A stretch of DNA of 6,098 bases from an uncultured Persicitalea sp. (GTDB lineage Bacteria; Bacteroidota; Bacteroidia; Cytophagales; Spirosomataceae): positions 1 through 6,098 of the forward strand of contig CATMVR010000331.1 in NCBI GenBank assembly GCA_950075905.1. The letters run 5' to 3'. Shown here one piece after another: positions 1-5,992 of the stretch (the stretch's first letter is position 1; each line of letters opens with the position of its first letter). Both the position numbers and the translations under genes were made by a program. The notes under the pieces are model-generated. The model searched no databases. It was given only the letters and a program-made list of their open reading frames with translations, and was not told the DNA's origin.

Positions 1-891
1 GGAATGCTGATCTACCCCGAACCTCACCAATGCCCCCACCGACCGGCCAATCCAGCTGCGTTGCTGCTCTTTCAGCGATTCGGTCCAGTCGATGGTATCG
101 AGGCCATCCAGCAGGCGCTGGGCGTAAGCCGTGATGCGCATCATCCATTGGCGCATCAGTTTTTGCTCTACGGGAAAACCGCCCCGCTCCGATACACCAT
201 CTTTCACTTCGTCGTTGGACAGCACCGAACCCAGGCCAGCGCACCAGTTGACGGTGGCATCGGCTACGTAGGTCAGGCGGTAGCGCAGCGTCACGGCGTG
301 TTGTTGCTCTGCGGTCATGGCCTGCCACTCCGCCGCCGTAAAGTCCGGGGTGTCCTCGTCACAGGCGGCGTTCAGGCGCTCATTGCCATTTTTTTCAAAA
401 TAGGCGATGAGTGTTTCGATCGACTCTGCCCGGTCGTTATCCTTATTATACCAGCTATTGAAAAGCTCGCCGAAAATCCACTGGGTCCACTTGTAGTACC
501 CCGGTTCAGACGTACGTACCTCCCGGCTCCAATCGTAGCCAAAGCCCAGATTTTTGAGTTGCTCAATGTAGCGGGTGATATTTTGCTCAGTAGTAATGGC
601 CGGATGCTGACCGGTCTGAATAGCGTATTGCTCGGCGGGCAGGCCAAAGCTATCGAAGCCCATCGGGTGCAGTACGTTGAACCCTTTGAGACGCTTGTAG
701 CGGGAGTAAATATCCGAAGCGATATAGCCCAGTGGATGCCCCACGTGCAAACCCGCCCCCGAAGGATACGGAAACATATCCAGCACATAGTACTTGGGTT
801 TGGATGGGTCAGTCTCTACGCGGTTGGTCTGGTGCTCCTCCCAGTACCGTTGCCATTTTTTCTCTATTTCGCGGTGGTTGTATTCGGTCAT
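1..891 (-). CDS. leuS: Leucyl-tRNA synthetase, N-terminal part (runs off the left edge)
   Basis: This cytoplasmic class I aminoacyl-tRNA synthetase charges tRNA-Leu with leucine using ATP. The minus-strand frame is open from an ATG at 889-891 to base 1, giving 297 codons, roughly a third of the usual length of about 920 residues. The start region MTEYNHREIEKKWQRYW is typical of the family. The class I HIGH signature appears as HVGH at residues 49-52 inside MFPYPSGAGLHVGHPLGY, the standard LeuRS form. Further family landmarks are GFDSFGLPAEQYAIQTGQHP, VNWC, SERGGFPVEQK and, near residue 280, WIGRS, where the CP1 editing domain is about to begin. The stretch around NERLNAACDEDTPDF matches an insert I know from Bacteroidota LeuRS. 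The editing domain, KMSKS loop and anticodon-binding domain lie outside the window. It is divergent from the 1233 gene, and a good -7 box lies about 60 bp upstream of the start. Confidence 0.97.
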   Translation of the reverse strand, partial: MTEYNHREIEKKWQRYWEEHQTNRVETDPSKPKYYVLDMFPYPSGAGLHVGHPLGYIASDIYSRYKRLKGFNVLHPMGFDSFGLPAEQYAIQTGQHPAITTEQNITRYIEQLKNLGFGYDWSREVRTSEPGYYKWTQWIFGELFNSWYNKDNDRAESIETLIAYFEKNGNERLNAACDEDTPDFTAAEWQAMTAEQQHAVTLRYRLTYVADATVNWCAGLGSVLSNDEVKDGVSERGGFPVEQKLMRQWMMRITAYAQRLLDGLDTIDWTESLKEQQRSWIGRSVGALVRFGVDQHS

Positions 892-949
892 GCTACGAAT
901 ATTTGTGGGTAAATGGAGTTTTTTTCTGCTATCTGGTCTGTTCAAAATG

Positions 950-957
950 CAAAATTA
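950..957 (-). promoter_or_regulatory. Candidate -7 promoter box for leuS
   Basis: Read on the minus strand, these bases are TAATTTTG, a perfect match to the Bacteroidota sigma-A -7 consensus TAnnTTTG. The box lies 58 bp upstream of the leuS ATG, which would leave a leader of about 50 nt. I see no convincing TTG/TTTG -33 element at the usual 19-21 bp spacing, so the call rests on one box plus its position. Confidence 0.5.
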
Positions 958-1118
958 GCCTTTTTGCCCACATTTGAGCGGTTTGCTTCCGCACCAGATA
1001 GGGGAATCTGGCCGATGGAGTGTCGTAAAGTCGGTAAAACCGAGCAATACGCGTATTTAAAACTCTCTACGTTTCCTGATCCGGCACAAAAAACGTGGAA
1101 TGCTCTTCCCAGAATACA

Positions 1119-1147
1119 TTGTCTACTATTTACAAAAAGCTATTTTG
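1119..1147 (+). promoter_or_regulatory. Possible promoter of the small outer-membrane barrel gene
   Basis: A TTG at 1119-1121 is followed after exactly 19 bp by TATTTTG at 1141-1147. This resembles the Bacteroidota pattern TTG, 19-21 bp, TAnnTTTG, but the -7 element is one T short. It would give a leader of about 80 nt before the ATG at 1233. A second weak box, TATTTTTA at 1162-1169, lacks a partner at the right spacing. Confidence 0.33.
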
Positions 1148-1232
1148 CATACGTGGCACTCTATTTTTAGTACAAGAAGCATAATGCTCATAAAACAGTG
1201 CATCATTAGTTTAAATTTAATTTTTTACAACC

Positions 1233-1913
1233 ATGAAAAAACTATTCATTGTGGCCTTAGCCACTTTATTCAGCTACACCACCGCATCGGCCCAAGTAAT
1301 TGACTACGATCCTTTTTTCCGGATTGGCCTGAAAGCTGGTGCAAATCTTTCAAACATCCGCGGCAATGACCTGTCGCTGGGATCTGGTGGCTCAGCCTTT
1401 GATTTTAGGGATAACAGCAACCGCACCGTGGGCTTTGTGGGGGGTATTTTTATGAGATTCGGACGCGACTTCTATGTACAGCCAGAATTTCTGTTGTCTC
1501 AAAAGGGAGGGTCATTCAGTGTGTACCGCGATGGGGTAACCAACGAAATGGGTAATGTTGATCTGCGGTTTACTAACTTTGATATACCGGTACTGCTGGG
1601 TGGACGTTTCGGAAAAGTTTTCCGGATCAACGCCGGCCCCGTTGCTTCCCTGCAGCTGTCCAATAGTGGCAAAATAAGTGATTCTTTTAATAACTACACG
1701 GATCAGGAAGTAGAAGCAGTGTACGACAACAACGTTGTATTTGGCTACCAGATGGGCGTTGGAGTTGATTTGGGCCGATTTAGTATTGATCTTCGTTACG
1801 AAGGAAACGTAAACGACGTGGTCAATATCAATTACGGCAATCAGACCACCGCCGCTCAGTTTGGCAAGAAGAATAACCTGTTCCAGGCTACGTTAGGTAT
1901 AGCCGTGAACTGA
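1233..1913 (+). CDS. Small outer-membrane beta-barrel protein, porin-like (OMP_b-brl type)
   Basis: The product has 226 residues and is probably an outer-membrane beta-barrel protein of the type that is abundant and mostly of unknown role in Bacteroidota. Residues 1-20 form a clear Sec signal peptide: MKK, a hydrophobic core, then TASA before Q21. The mature part begins with FRIGLKAGANLSNIRG, the usual opening strand of the PF13568-like family. It continues with alternating polar/apolar, Gly-rich strands such as VGFVGGIFMRFG, FYVQPEFLLSQKGG, FDIPVLLGGRFG, FRINAGPVASLQLS, FGYQMGVGVDLGRFSIDLRYEG and LFQATLGIAVN. In the family, the PxLLG and Y/FQMGVGVDL patterns fall in the central and late strands. 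The ATG lies directly before the signal peptide and follows an A/T-rich leader without a Shine-Dalgarno sequence, as is usual in the phylum. The last residue is Asn rather than an aromatic. The gene is a single unit ending at its own terminator (1940-1967). Its substrate or partner cannot be told from the sequence. Confidence 0.9.
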   Translation: MKKLFIVALATLFSYTTASAQVIDYDPFFRIGLKAGANLSNIRGNDLSLGSGGSAFDFRDNSNRTVGFVGGIFMRFGRDFYVQPEFLLSQKGGSFSVYRDGVTNEMGNVDLRFTNFDIPVLLGGRFGKVFRINAGPVASLQLSNSGKISDSFNNYTDQEVEAVYDNNVVFGYQMGVGVDLGRFSIDLRYEGNVNDVVNINYGNQTTAAQFGKKNNLFQATLGIAVN

Positions 1914-1939
1914 GCCGTAGATTTTAAGGAAACAACCTG

Positions 1940-1967
1940 GCCGACCCCTCAGCGGGTCGGCTTTTTT
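1940..1967 (+). terminator. Intrinsic terminator after the small barrel gene
   Basis: A perfect 8-bp GC-rich stem (GCCGACCC at 1940-1947 with GGGTCGGC at 1954-1961) has a 6-nt loop and is followed by six T at 1962-1967. It lies 27 bp past the stop codon of the plus-strand gene. Confidence 0.92.
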
Positions 1968-2026
1968 GTGGGCCGCTGCCAGTCAGCGCAGGCAAGTCAA
2001 AGCCAGGGTATAAGTATGTTCAACCA

Positions 2027-2065
2027 AAAACAGCCCGCCGGATGTATGTCCTGGCGGGCTGTTTT
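2027..2065 (-). terminator. Intrinsic terminator of the long minus-strand gene, possibly bidirectional
   Basis: A perfect 13-bp inverted repeat (2027-2039 with 2053-2065) pairs AAAACAGCCCGCC with its complement. The stem can extend inward through GGA/TCC with one bulged T, leaving a small loop. On the minus strand the stem ends in a run of five T about 30 bp beyond the stop codon at 2096-2098, so it should end transcription of that gene. On the plus strand the stem ends in TTTT and could back up the terminator at 1940-1967. Confidence 0.88.
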
Positions 2066-2095
2066 ACTCTTTTGATGTGAACTATTTCCGTTTGT

Positions 2096-4846
2096 TTAGA
2101 AAGGCAACCGAATACCGGCGGCCAGCTGATTGTACCTGAACAGGTTACGGCCCGTGAAGTCAACGTAGAATCTGCCGTTGGCAACCTTGAAGAGGTTGGC
2201 CCCCAAAATGATGTTTGTACCCAGCCGCACGCTCTCCTCGCCGCTCGGACCGATACGCATCACTCCCGCTCCTACCCCGACGTACGGGTTAAAGCCTTCC
2301 GCCTTCTCGATGTTCAGTTCATACAGGGCATTTACCGTGATACCGTAGGTCGAGTGCGTACCCAGACCAAGGAAAGTTTCGGGCATCAGGATAAAATCCG
2401 TGTCTTTGTAGCGGTAGTGGCTCCGGAGCCCCAGGTTGATGGTAGGGGTACCTCCCACGTTGAATCCACCAAATACAGACATTCCGTTGTAGTTGAGCAG
2501 GCTAAAAAATCCTTCATTGGCCCGGTTTGGGTTTTGGTAGGCACGTTGCTCCTCAGAAAGATAATTGATGTTCCCCTCCCCATCCCGGGGCAGTACGTCG
2601 ATAGTGTTGCTACGGCGTTCCCTGCTGTTTTCCCGGACGGAGCCCGTTGTGCCGCCTGCCACAAAAGTGCCACTCTGGCGCAGTTGCCTGATTTCTTCGC
2701 GGAGACTTTCCATTTCGTTCTGCAGCTGCCGGCTGTATTCTCTTTGCATTTCCTGGTTGGAACGCTGCAATTTATTGATTTCTCCCAGCGCATTCCGTTG
2801 AAACTGATTCATCGATTGTTCCAGCTGCTTCTGGGATTTTTCGTTTGAAGCCCGCGTTTCGGCGAGCAGGGTTCTGAACTCCTCCGGCGTCATGTTCAGC
2901 AACGCGGGATCATTGGCTTGAACCGCTGCCTGATTGGCCTGGGCTTCCCGGGCCTGGGCTTTCTGAATTGCTTCCAGCCGGCGCTCAATGGCCTGTCTCT
3001 CGTTAGAACGGGTAGCGGCTTCCCCACGGTTGTCGCTAGCCAGCGCCTTCTGAATCTGATCTTCCAGTTTTCTGATTTCGCTGGTATACTCCCTGATCAC
3101 CCCGGCGCTACTATCGCGGGTGCTCTTCAATTCGTCAAACATTTTTTCCTGAGAAAGCCGTAAATCCTGGTTATTTGTCTGAATTTCGTCCAGTTTTTCA
3201 TTGATGGATTGCAGACGCTGATCCAGTTCCGAGAAATTCTCATTGCTCGCTTTCCTGATCTGCTCCACCTGCAGCAGACTATTCTTATAGCTACGGTCTA
3301 TATTATCGATCAGCGAGCCGTACTCGCTTGGTTTTAGCGTAACGAGCATAGCGTCTTCTTCTTCAAACGCCTCCCGGTTGGCTTTTTTCTCCCGGCTTCG
3401 CAACTCACTTAGCTGATCCCGGGCATTCTGTACCAGGGCGCGCTCGTTTTTAAGCGTATTCGCCCGTGTGGTGTTGTCATTGTTCTGCGCCTCGCTGATT
3501 TCTTTATTCAGTGTATTAATGCGTTCTTCGTAGCTATCCAGCAAATCGGCGCTTCGTTGCCTTTCGGCTTCGAGATTGTCCATAACTTTCTCGTCGTAGG
3601 CATTTTGACGGATTTCCGATACCGGTCGGGCGCTATTTCCCAACACCAGATTCAGGCTCAGGCCATAGGCCCAGCTTGTTGAAAGTTCATCGGGATTTGT
3701 AGCATTTTCCAATAAGTCATTAGATGTCAGGAGGGCTTTTCCGTAAGCAGATAGCTTGAGGCTACGCGAAAAGGGAAAATCCAACCCAACTCCCCCGGAT
3801 ACGAAAGGCTTGTTGTCTACGTCTACCCGGCGGCCCCGCACCATGTAGCCATCGAGAGCGTCTATGACACCACCACCCCCATTGATGCTTGGGGTAAGTC
3901 CCTGCCCGTTGGCGAGTTTAAACTTTCCCTCGCCCCCGTACAACGCCAGCCGGTCTACCGTGGAGAAGTACCCTGCCTCCATGCCCCGCCAGTAAAATCC
4001 CCGGATGCCCACATAGGGACCAAAATTGAAACCTGAGCTAACACCAATAAACTTGGTGCTGGCAAAGGGAAGGTTGCTGCTAAAATTCAGCTGCCCACCG
4101 GTGATCTCGATCGGCAGACTGATTCCCGACGAAAAGTTAGCTCGGTAGGCTTTGTCTACCTCCGTGAGTTCTCCCGGACGACGCCCGCCCAGATACAAGA
4201 TCAACGAGGCCCGCAGCGACCAGTTGTTGAGCAGGTCGTTGGGATAATCTTCCAGAGACACGCCGTTGGCAATTCGTTCGGCTTCGGTGGTCAGGCCTCG
4301 TACCGGCGAGTCATTAAAACTGGTGTTGACCGCCTGCACACCCAGCGACACGCGGTCGCCCAGGCTGAATTGCAAGCCACCACCCGCCGAGACATAGATG
4401 TTTTTATAACTACTCATACTGTCTGGGCTCAGTGTCTGTACGCCAGTCCCGACTGTCAGGTAAGGTACCACCGCCCCCCGGGCCAGGTTTATTTTCAGAT
4501 CGCCTCCCCAGCGCTGTACTCCTACATTGATAGTGTCCAGAGTAAGGTTTTGGAGTTGAGGCGTGTTTAAAGCGCCAAAATTTCTTTGAAACGCATTGAC
4601 AGATTGCAGGTAGCTCGCCCGGAGCTCTACAAATTCCCCAAAGCCAAATCCGAGTTGTCCTCCCAGGAGGAGGCCATCGCTGATACCGGTATTCTCATTC
4701 CAGAATACATAGTCGCCCGTTGGCGAAAGTGTGTAGCTGATCCCTTTTACCTGGGCCCTGCTTGCTGATGCACATATAACCAGTACCAATAGGATCAGTA
4801 GAGGCCGTAATACAGAATTTTTAGGTAATAAATTCCTCATTTTCAT
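2096..4846 (-). CDS. Large secreted protein: two beta-barrel-like modules, long coiled coil, C-terminal barrel
   Basis: The product has 916 residues when started at the ATG at 4844-4846; an ATG two codons later (4838-4840) is equally possible. An upstream TTG (4877-4879) would add 11 residues ahead of the signal peptide and is unlikely. Residues 1-31 form a Sec signal peptide with core PLLILLVLVICASAS, ending RA before Q32. Residues 33-220 and 236-402 are two beta-rich modules resembling small outer-membrane barrels. They share patterns such as PYLTVGTGV / PSINGGGGV, YVSAGGGLQF / FVSGGVGLDF and WSLRASLILYLG / WAYGLSLNLVLG. Residues about 413-726 are highly charged, rich in Glu, Gln, Arg and Asn, and coiled-coil-like; they contain a 148-residue tandem duplication. 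A Ser/Arg/Gly-rich linker (727-775) leads to a third barrel-like module (776-916) with FNPYVGVGAGV and the C-terminal AAGIRLPF. The final Phe fits the signal read by the BAM assembly machinery. I infer outer-membrane insertion with the coiled coil on the periplasmic side, perhaps as a structural or tethering element. No OmpA peptidoglycan-binding motif or catalytic motif is visible, and I do not recognise a named family. The gene is a single transcription unit facing the small barrel gene. Confidence 0.9.
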   Translation of the reverse strand: MKMRNLLPKNSVLRPLLILLVLVICASASRAQVKGISYTLSPTGDYVFWNENTGISDGLLLGGQLGFGFGEFVELRASYLQSVNAFQRNFGALNTPQLQNLTLDTINVGVQRWGGDLKINLARGAVVPYLTVGTGVQTLSPDSMSSYKNIYVSAGGGLQFSLGDRVSLGVQAVNTSFNDSPVRGLTTEAERIANGVSLEDYPNDLLNNWSLRASLILYLGGRRPGELTEVDKAYRANFSSGISLPIEITGGQLNFSSNLPFASTKFIGVSSGFNFGPYVGIRGFYWRGMEAGYFSTVDRLALYGGEGKFKLANGQGLTPSINGGGGVIDALDGYMVRGRRVDVDNKPFVSGGVGLDFPFSRSLKLSAYGKALLTSNDLLENATNPDELSTSWAYGLSLNLVLGNSARPVSEIRQNAYDEKVMDNLEAERQRSADLLDSYEERINTLNKEISEAQNNDNTTRANTLKNERALVQNARDQLSELRSREKKANREAFEEEDAMLVTLKPSEYGSLIDNIDRSYKNSLLQVEQIRKASNENFSELDQRLQSINEKLDEIQTNNQDLRLSQEKMFDELKSTRDSSAGVIREYTSEIRKLEDQIQKALASDNRGEAATRSNERQAIERRLEAIQKAQAREAQANQAAVQANDPALLNMTPEEFRTLLAETRASNEKSQKQLEQSMNQFQRNALGEINKLQRSNQEMQREYSRQLQNEMESLREEIRQLRQSGTFVAGGTTGSVRENSRERRSNTIDVLPRDGEGNINYLSEEQRAYQNPNRANEGFFSLLNYNGMSVFGGFNVGGTPTINLGLRSHYRYKDTDFILMPETFLGLGTHSTYGITVNALYELNIEKAEGFNPYVGVGAGVMRIGPSGEESVRLGTNIILGANLFKVANGRFYVDFTGRNLFRYNQLAAGIRLPF
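2738..3583 (-). repeat. Tandem 148-residue duplication in the coiled coil (units 3182-3583 and 2738-3139)
   Basis: Within the long minus-strand gene, residues 422-555 and 570-703 (ATG numbering) align without gaps at an offset of 148 residues, or 444 bp. By hand I count about 36 identities in 134 positions. Anchors at identical spacing are MDNL/FDEL, SA with a following Y, DN followed by A.T..NER, RE..AN, D then L, the helix-cap motifs KPSEY/TPEEF, S...Q.EQ, and LQ..N. The similarity holds at protein level; the DNA copies have diverged, so the duplication is old. Each unit seems to be helix, a polar Asn/Asp-rich turn, helix, a Pro helix-cap, then helix. Confidence 0.75.
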
Positions 4847-4880
4847 TGCTTTAAATTTGTTTATGGATACTAAGTGCAAC

Positions 4881-4911
4881 TAAAAATATGCAATCAATAC
4901 GTGTATATACA
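4881..4911 (-). promoter_or_regulatory. Possible promoter and operator of the long minus-strand gene
   Basis: On the minus strand TATTTTTA (4888 down to 4881) matches the -7 consensus TAnnTTTG except at its last base, 35 bp before the chosen ATG. Just upstream, where the spacer or -33 contacts would fall, is the perfect 10-bp palindrome TGTATATACA (4902-4911). The nearest TTG is 24 bp upstream of the -7 box, longer than normal, so both calls are tentative. Confidence 0.25.
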
Positions 4912-4975
4912 TCAATAAATACACTCATAATTTATATTAGTTACAATATTACTTTTAAATACTGCGAAAAAAGTG

Positions 4976-5016
4976 TACCATTCCAAAACCGACTTTTTGC
5001 GGCCTGGAAAATGGTA
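4976..5016. repeat. Imperfect inverted repeat, possible hairpin or operator
   Basis: TACCATTCC (4976-4984) faces GGAAAATGGTA (5006-5016), giving TACCAT/ATGGTA and TCC/GGA pairs with a two-A bulge. Inside lies CCG/CGG (4989-4991 with 5000-5002) closing the 8-nt loop ACTTTTTG. No T-run follows on either side, so it does not look like a terminator. It could be a protein-binding site or an RNA structure, or chance. Confidence 0.35.
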
Positions 5017-5086
5017 AAGCAATTTGAAATACCTTAGGGACGGGGGGTAAAAGATACCACCAATGGGGAAACCCTGCCGCTTATAC

Positions 5087-5102
5087 GCAGACATGCAGAC
5101 AT
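5087..5102. repeat. Perfect 8-bp tandem repeat GCAGACAT x2
   Basis: Two back-to-back copies of GCAGACAT (5087-5094 and 5095-5102) are enclosed by the inverted pair CCTGCC (5073-5078) and GGCAGG (5106-5111). The block is about 90-125 bp upstream of the lipoprotein ATG, where a regulator site could sit. There is no direct evidence of function. Confidence 0.4.
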
Positions 5103-5137
5103 CCGGGCAGGAAACTCAGGAAAGCTTGTTAATAAAA

Positions 5138-5203
5138 ATGCACATATTAAACCCTTTTGCCGGATATTTGTCTTACCTCAAAATTATAGCGATAGAACTA
5201 TGA
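5138..5203 (+). CDS. Possible 21-codon leader ORF overlapping the lipoprotein start
   Basis: An ATG at 5138-5140 opens a 21-codon frame (MHILNPFAGYLSYLKIIAIE, then Leu) whose TGA at 5201-5203 overlaps the lipoprotein ATG as ATGA. That geometry is typical of translational coupling. The peptide has no recognisable motif, and if the weak -7-like site at 5163-5170 is the real promoter the frame would not be transcribed. Chance is a fair explanation. Confidence 0.2.
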   Translation: MHILNPFAGYLSYLKIIAIEL

Positions 5204-5739
5204 CTTACCTACTTAAAAAAGCCGCCTTTGTACTATGCATGTGCTTTTTGACCCAGTGCGCCACCACGCCTCCCAGCCGTACTACCTCCACTAGCAGCCC
5301 CACAGCCCGGGTAGGCACCGAAACTAACCAACCGCAGGCCAGCTCCTCCGGCTCTTCGCTGGCCAATGGCTGTCCGCTCGACAAAATGCAGTGGCTGTAC
5401 GCCAGTACAAAATATGACGCTACCAGGGAAAAAGAGCTCGCGGCCAAAATAACCATAGCCGCCCAAACGGATGCCGCTACCCTGGACAAGATGGTAGCCA
5501 ATAGTGCTGCCAATCCCCTCGAAATAACCTCCTCGTTAAAAGGCTACGTGGAGCAGATGTCGCAGTCACGGGTGCCGGTCAGCGACGAGTTTTACAAGCA
5601 GTATACAAGTAGCCGCATGACCATGTGCGCGGTATACGATGCCCTGCGCAACGGCTCCATAAAAAAAGACGACAGCGCCAAAGTAGCAGGCAATGCTTTT
5701 CGGGATATAGCCCGTACGTTTGAGAAACTCCAAAAGTAA
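5200..5739 (+). CDS. Putative lipoprotein with a Ser/Thr linker and helical domain, unknown function
   Basis: The product has 179 residues. MTYLLKKAAFVLCMCFLTQC reads as a short lipoprotein signal: two Lys, a hydrophobic core, then LTQC with Cys20 as the likely acylated residue. Gln before the Cys is not the classic Gly/Ala/Ser, so the lipobox is imperfect. Residues 21-55 are a flexible Thr/Ser/Pro-rich tether. Residues 56-179 look mainly helical (TREKELAAKITIAAQ, AATLDKMVANSA, KVAGNAFRDIARTFEKLQ). Cys58 and Cys143 are the only cysteines of the mature domain besides Cys20 and could form a disulfide in the periplasm. The protein is likely anchored in the outer or inner membrane. The ATG chosen is the first one that yields a signal peptide. 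A weak -7-like GATATTTG (5163-5170) lies about 30 bp upstream without a -33 partner. I do not recognise the family, and no terminator follows closely. Confidence 0.82.
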   Translation: MTYLLKKAAFVLCMCFLTQCATTPPSRTTSTSSPTARVGTETNQPQASSSGSSLANGCPLDKMQWLYASTKYDATREKELAAKITIAAQTDAATLDKMVANSAANPLEITSSLKGYVEQMSQSRVPVSDEFYKQYTSSRMTMCAVYDALRNGSIKKDDSAKVAGNAFRDIARTFEKLQK

Positions 5740-5809
5740 ATTCATAGCCATTAGAGGTTTGGTACTAACGCATCCGCAGAAAGGTGCAATAGATTGAAAT
5801 GGGACGAGT

Positions 5810-5947
5810 ATGGAGACTGGACGTAAACAAAAAGATGAACAAACGGGTATTACATTCTGGAACATAAAAGGCCTGAACTACTGGCTTGATAATTTTCCGG
5901 TAAAAGGACACAAAGGCTACCCACTGCTTTTCGATCGGAATTTGTAG
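5810..5947 (+). CDS. Doubtful small ORF, 45 codons
   Basis: The frame from ATG 5810-5812 to TAG 5945-5947 reads METGRKQKDEQTG and ends GHKGYPLLFDRNL. The central part has a plausible, protein-like composition with several Trp, Gly, Phe and Asn residues, including FWNIKGLNYWLDNFP. There is no signal peptide, membrane segment, clear ribosome-binding site or known motif. It could be a small gene, the tail of a decayed gene, or chance; I cannot tell these apart. Confidence 0.22.
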   Translation: METGRKQKDEQTGITFWNIKGLNYWLDNFPVKGHKGYPLLFDRNL

Positions 5948-5992
5948 CAAAATAAGGTACATTGGGAAGTAGTGAATTTTCAAAAATAGCAA

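Larger units (their letters stand above)
892..1232. other. Divergent intergenic region between leuS and the small barrel gene
   Basis: This 341-bp stretch separates the starts of two divergent genes. It holds the leuS -7 box (950-957) and a possible promoter for the 1233 gene (1119-1147), and it becomes markedly A/T-rich from about 1110 to the ATG. Short plus-strand open frames at 913-1170 and 1100-1303 have no signal peptide, family motif or coding-like composition, and the second runs into the real gene in another frame. I therefore treat the region as non-coding and see no RNA gene in it. Confidence 0.6.
4847..5199. other. Divergent intergenic region with inverted and tandem repeats
   Basis: This 353-bp stretch lies between the starts of the long minus-strand gene and the lipoprotein gene. 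Its left part (4847-4960) is strongly A/T-rich, as expected for a promoter, and contains the palindrome TGTATATACA. Its right part holds a 41-bp imperfect hairpin (4976-5016), a G-run (5042-5047), a GCAGACAT tandem repeat (5087-5102) flanked by CCTGCC/GGCAGG, and a 21-codon frame that overlaps the lipoprotein start. A 60-codon minus-strand frame at 4912-5094 has no recognisable features and I do not call it a gene. Confidence 0.6.

Noticed and set aside
372..788. A minus-strand frame inside leuS
   Set aside because: It is out of frame with the leuS reading and lacks any motif; it is a shadow of the real gene.
4..912. A 302-codon plus-strand open frame
   Set aside because: It is antisense to leuS, whose minus-strand reading shows unmistakable synthetase motifs; the plus-strand product has no family features.
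2354..2848. Plus- and minus-strand frames of 78-164 codons in the 3' part of the long minus-strand gene
   Set aside because: They overlap fully with a convincing signal-peptide-bearing coding frame and show no motif of their own.
4877..4879. Upstream TTG start for the long minus-strand gene
   Set aside because: It would put 11 polar residues ahead of a normal signal peptide; the ATG codons at 4844-4846 and 4838-4840 give a normal secretion signal.
4912..5094. A 60-codon minus-strand frame upstream of the long gene
   Set aside because: It has no signal peptide, motif or plausible composition, and it covers the promoter and repeat region.
5087..5102. GCAGACAT tandem repeat as a CRISPR or attachment site
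   Set aside because: Two adjacent 8-bp copies without spacers do not make an array, and there is no tRNA gene, integrase or second copy to suggest an attachment site.
5205..5513. Minus-strand frames opposite the lipoprotein gene
   Set aside because: They are antisense to a gene with a recognisable export signal and tether; their own products look random.
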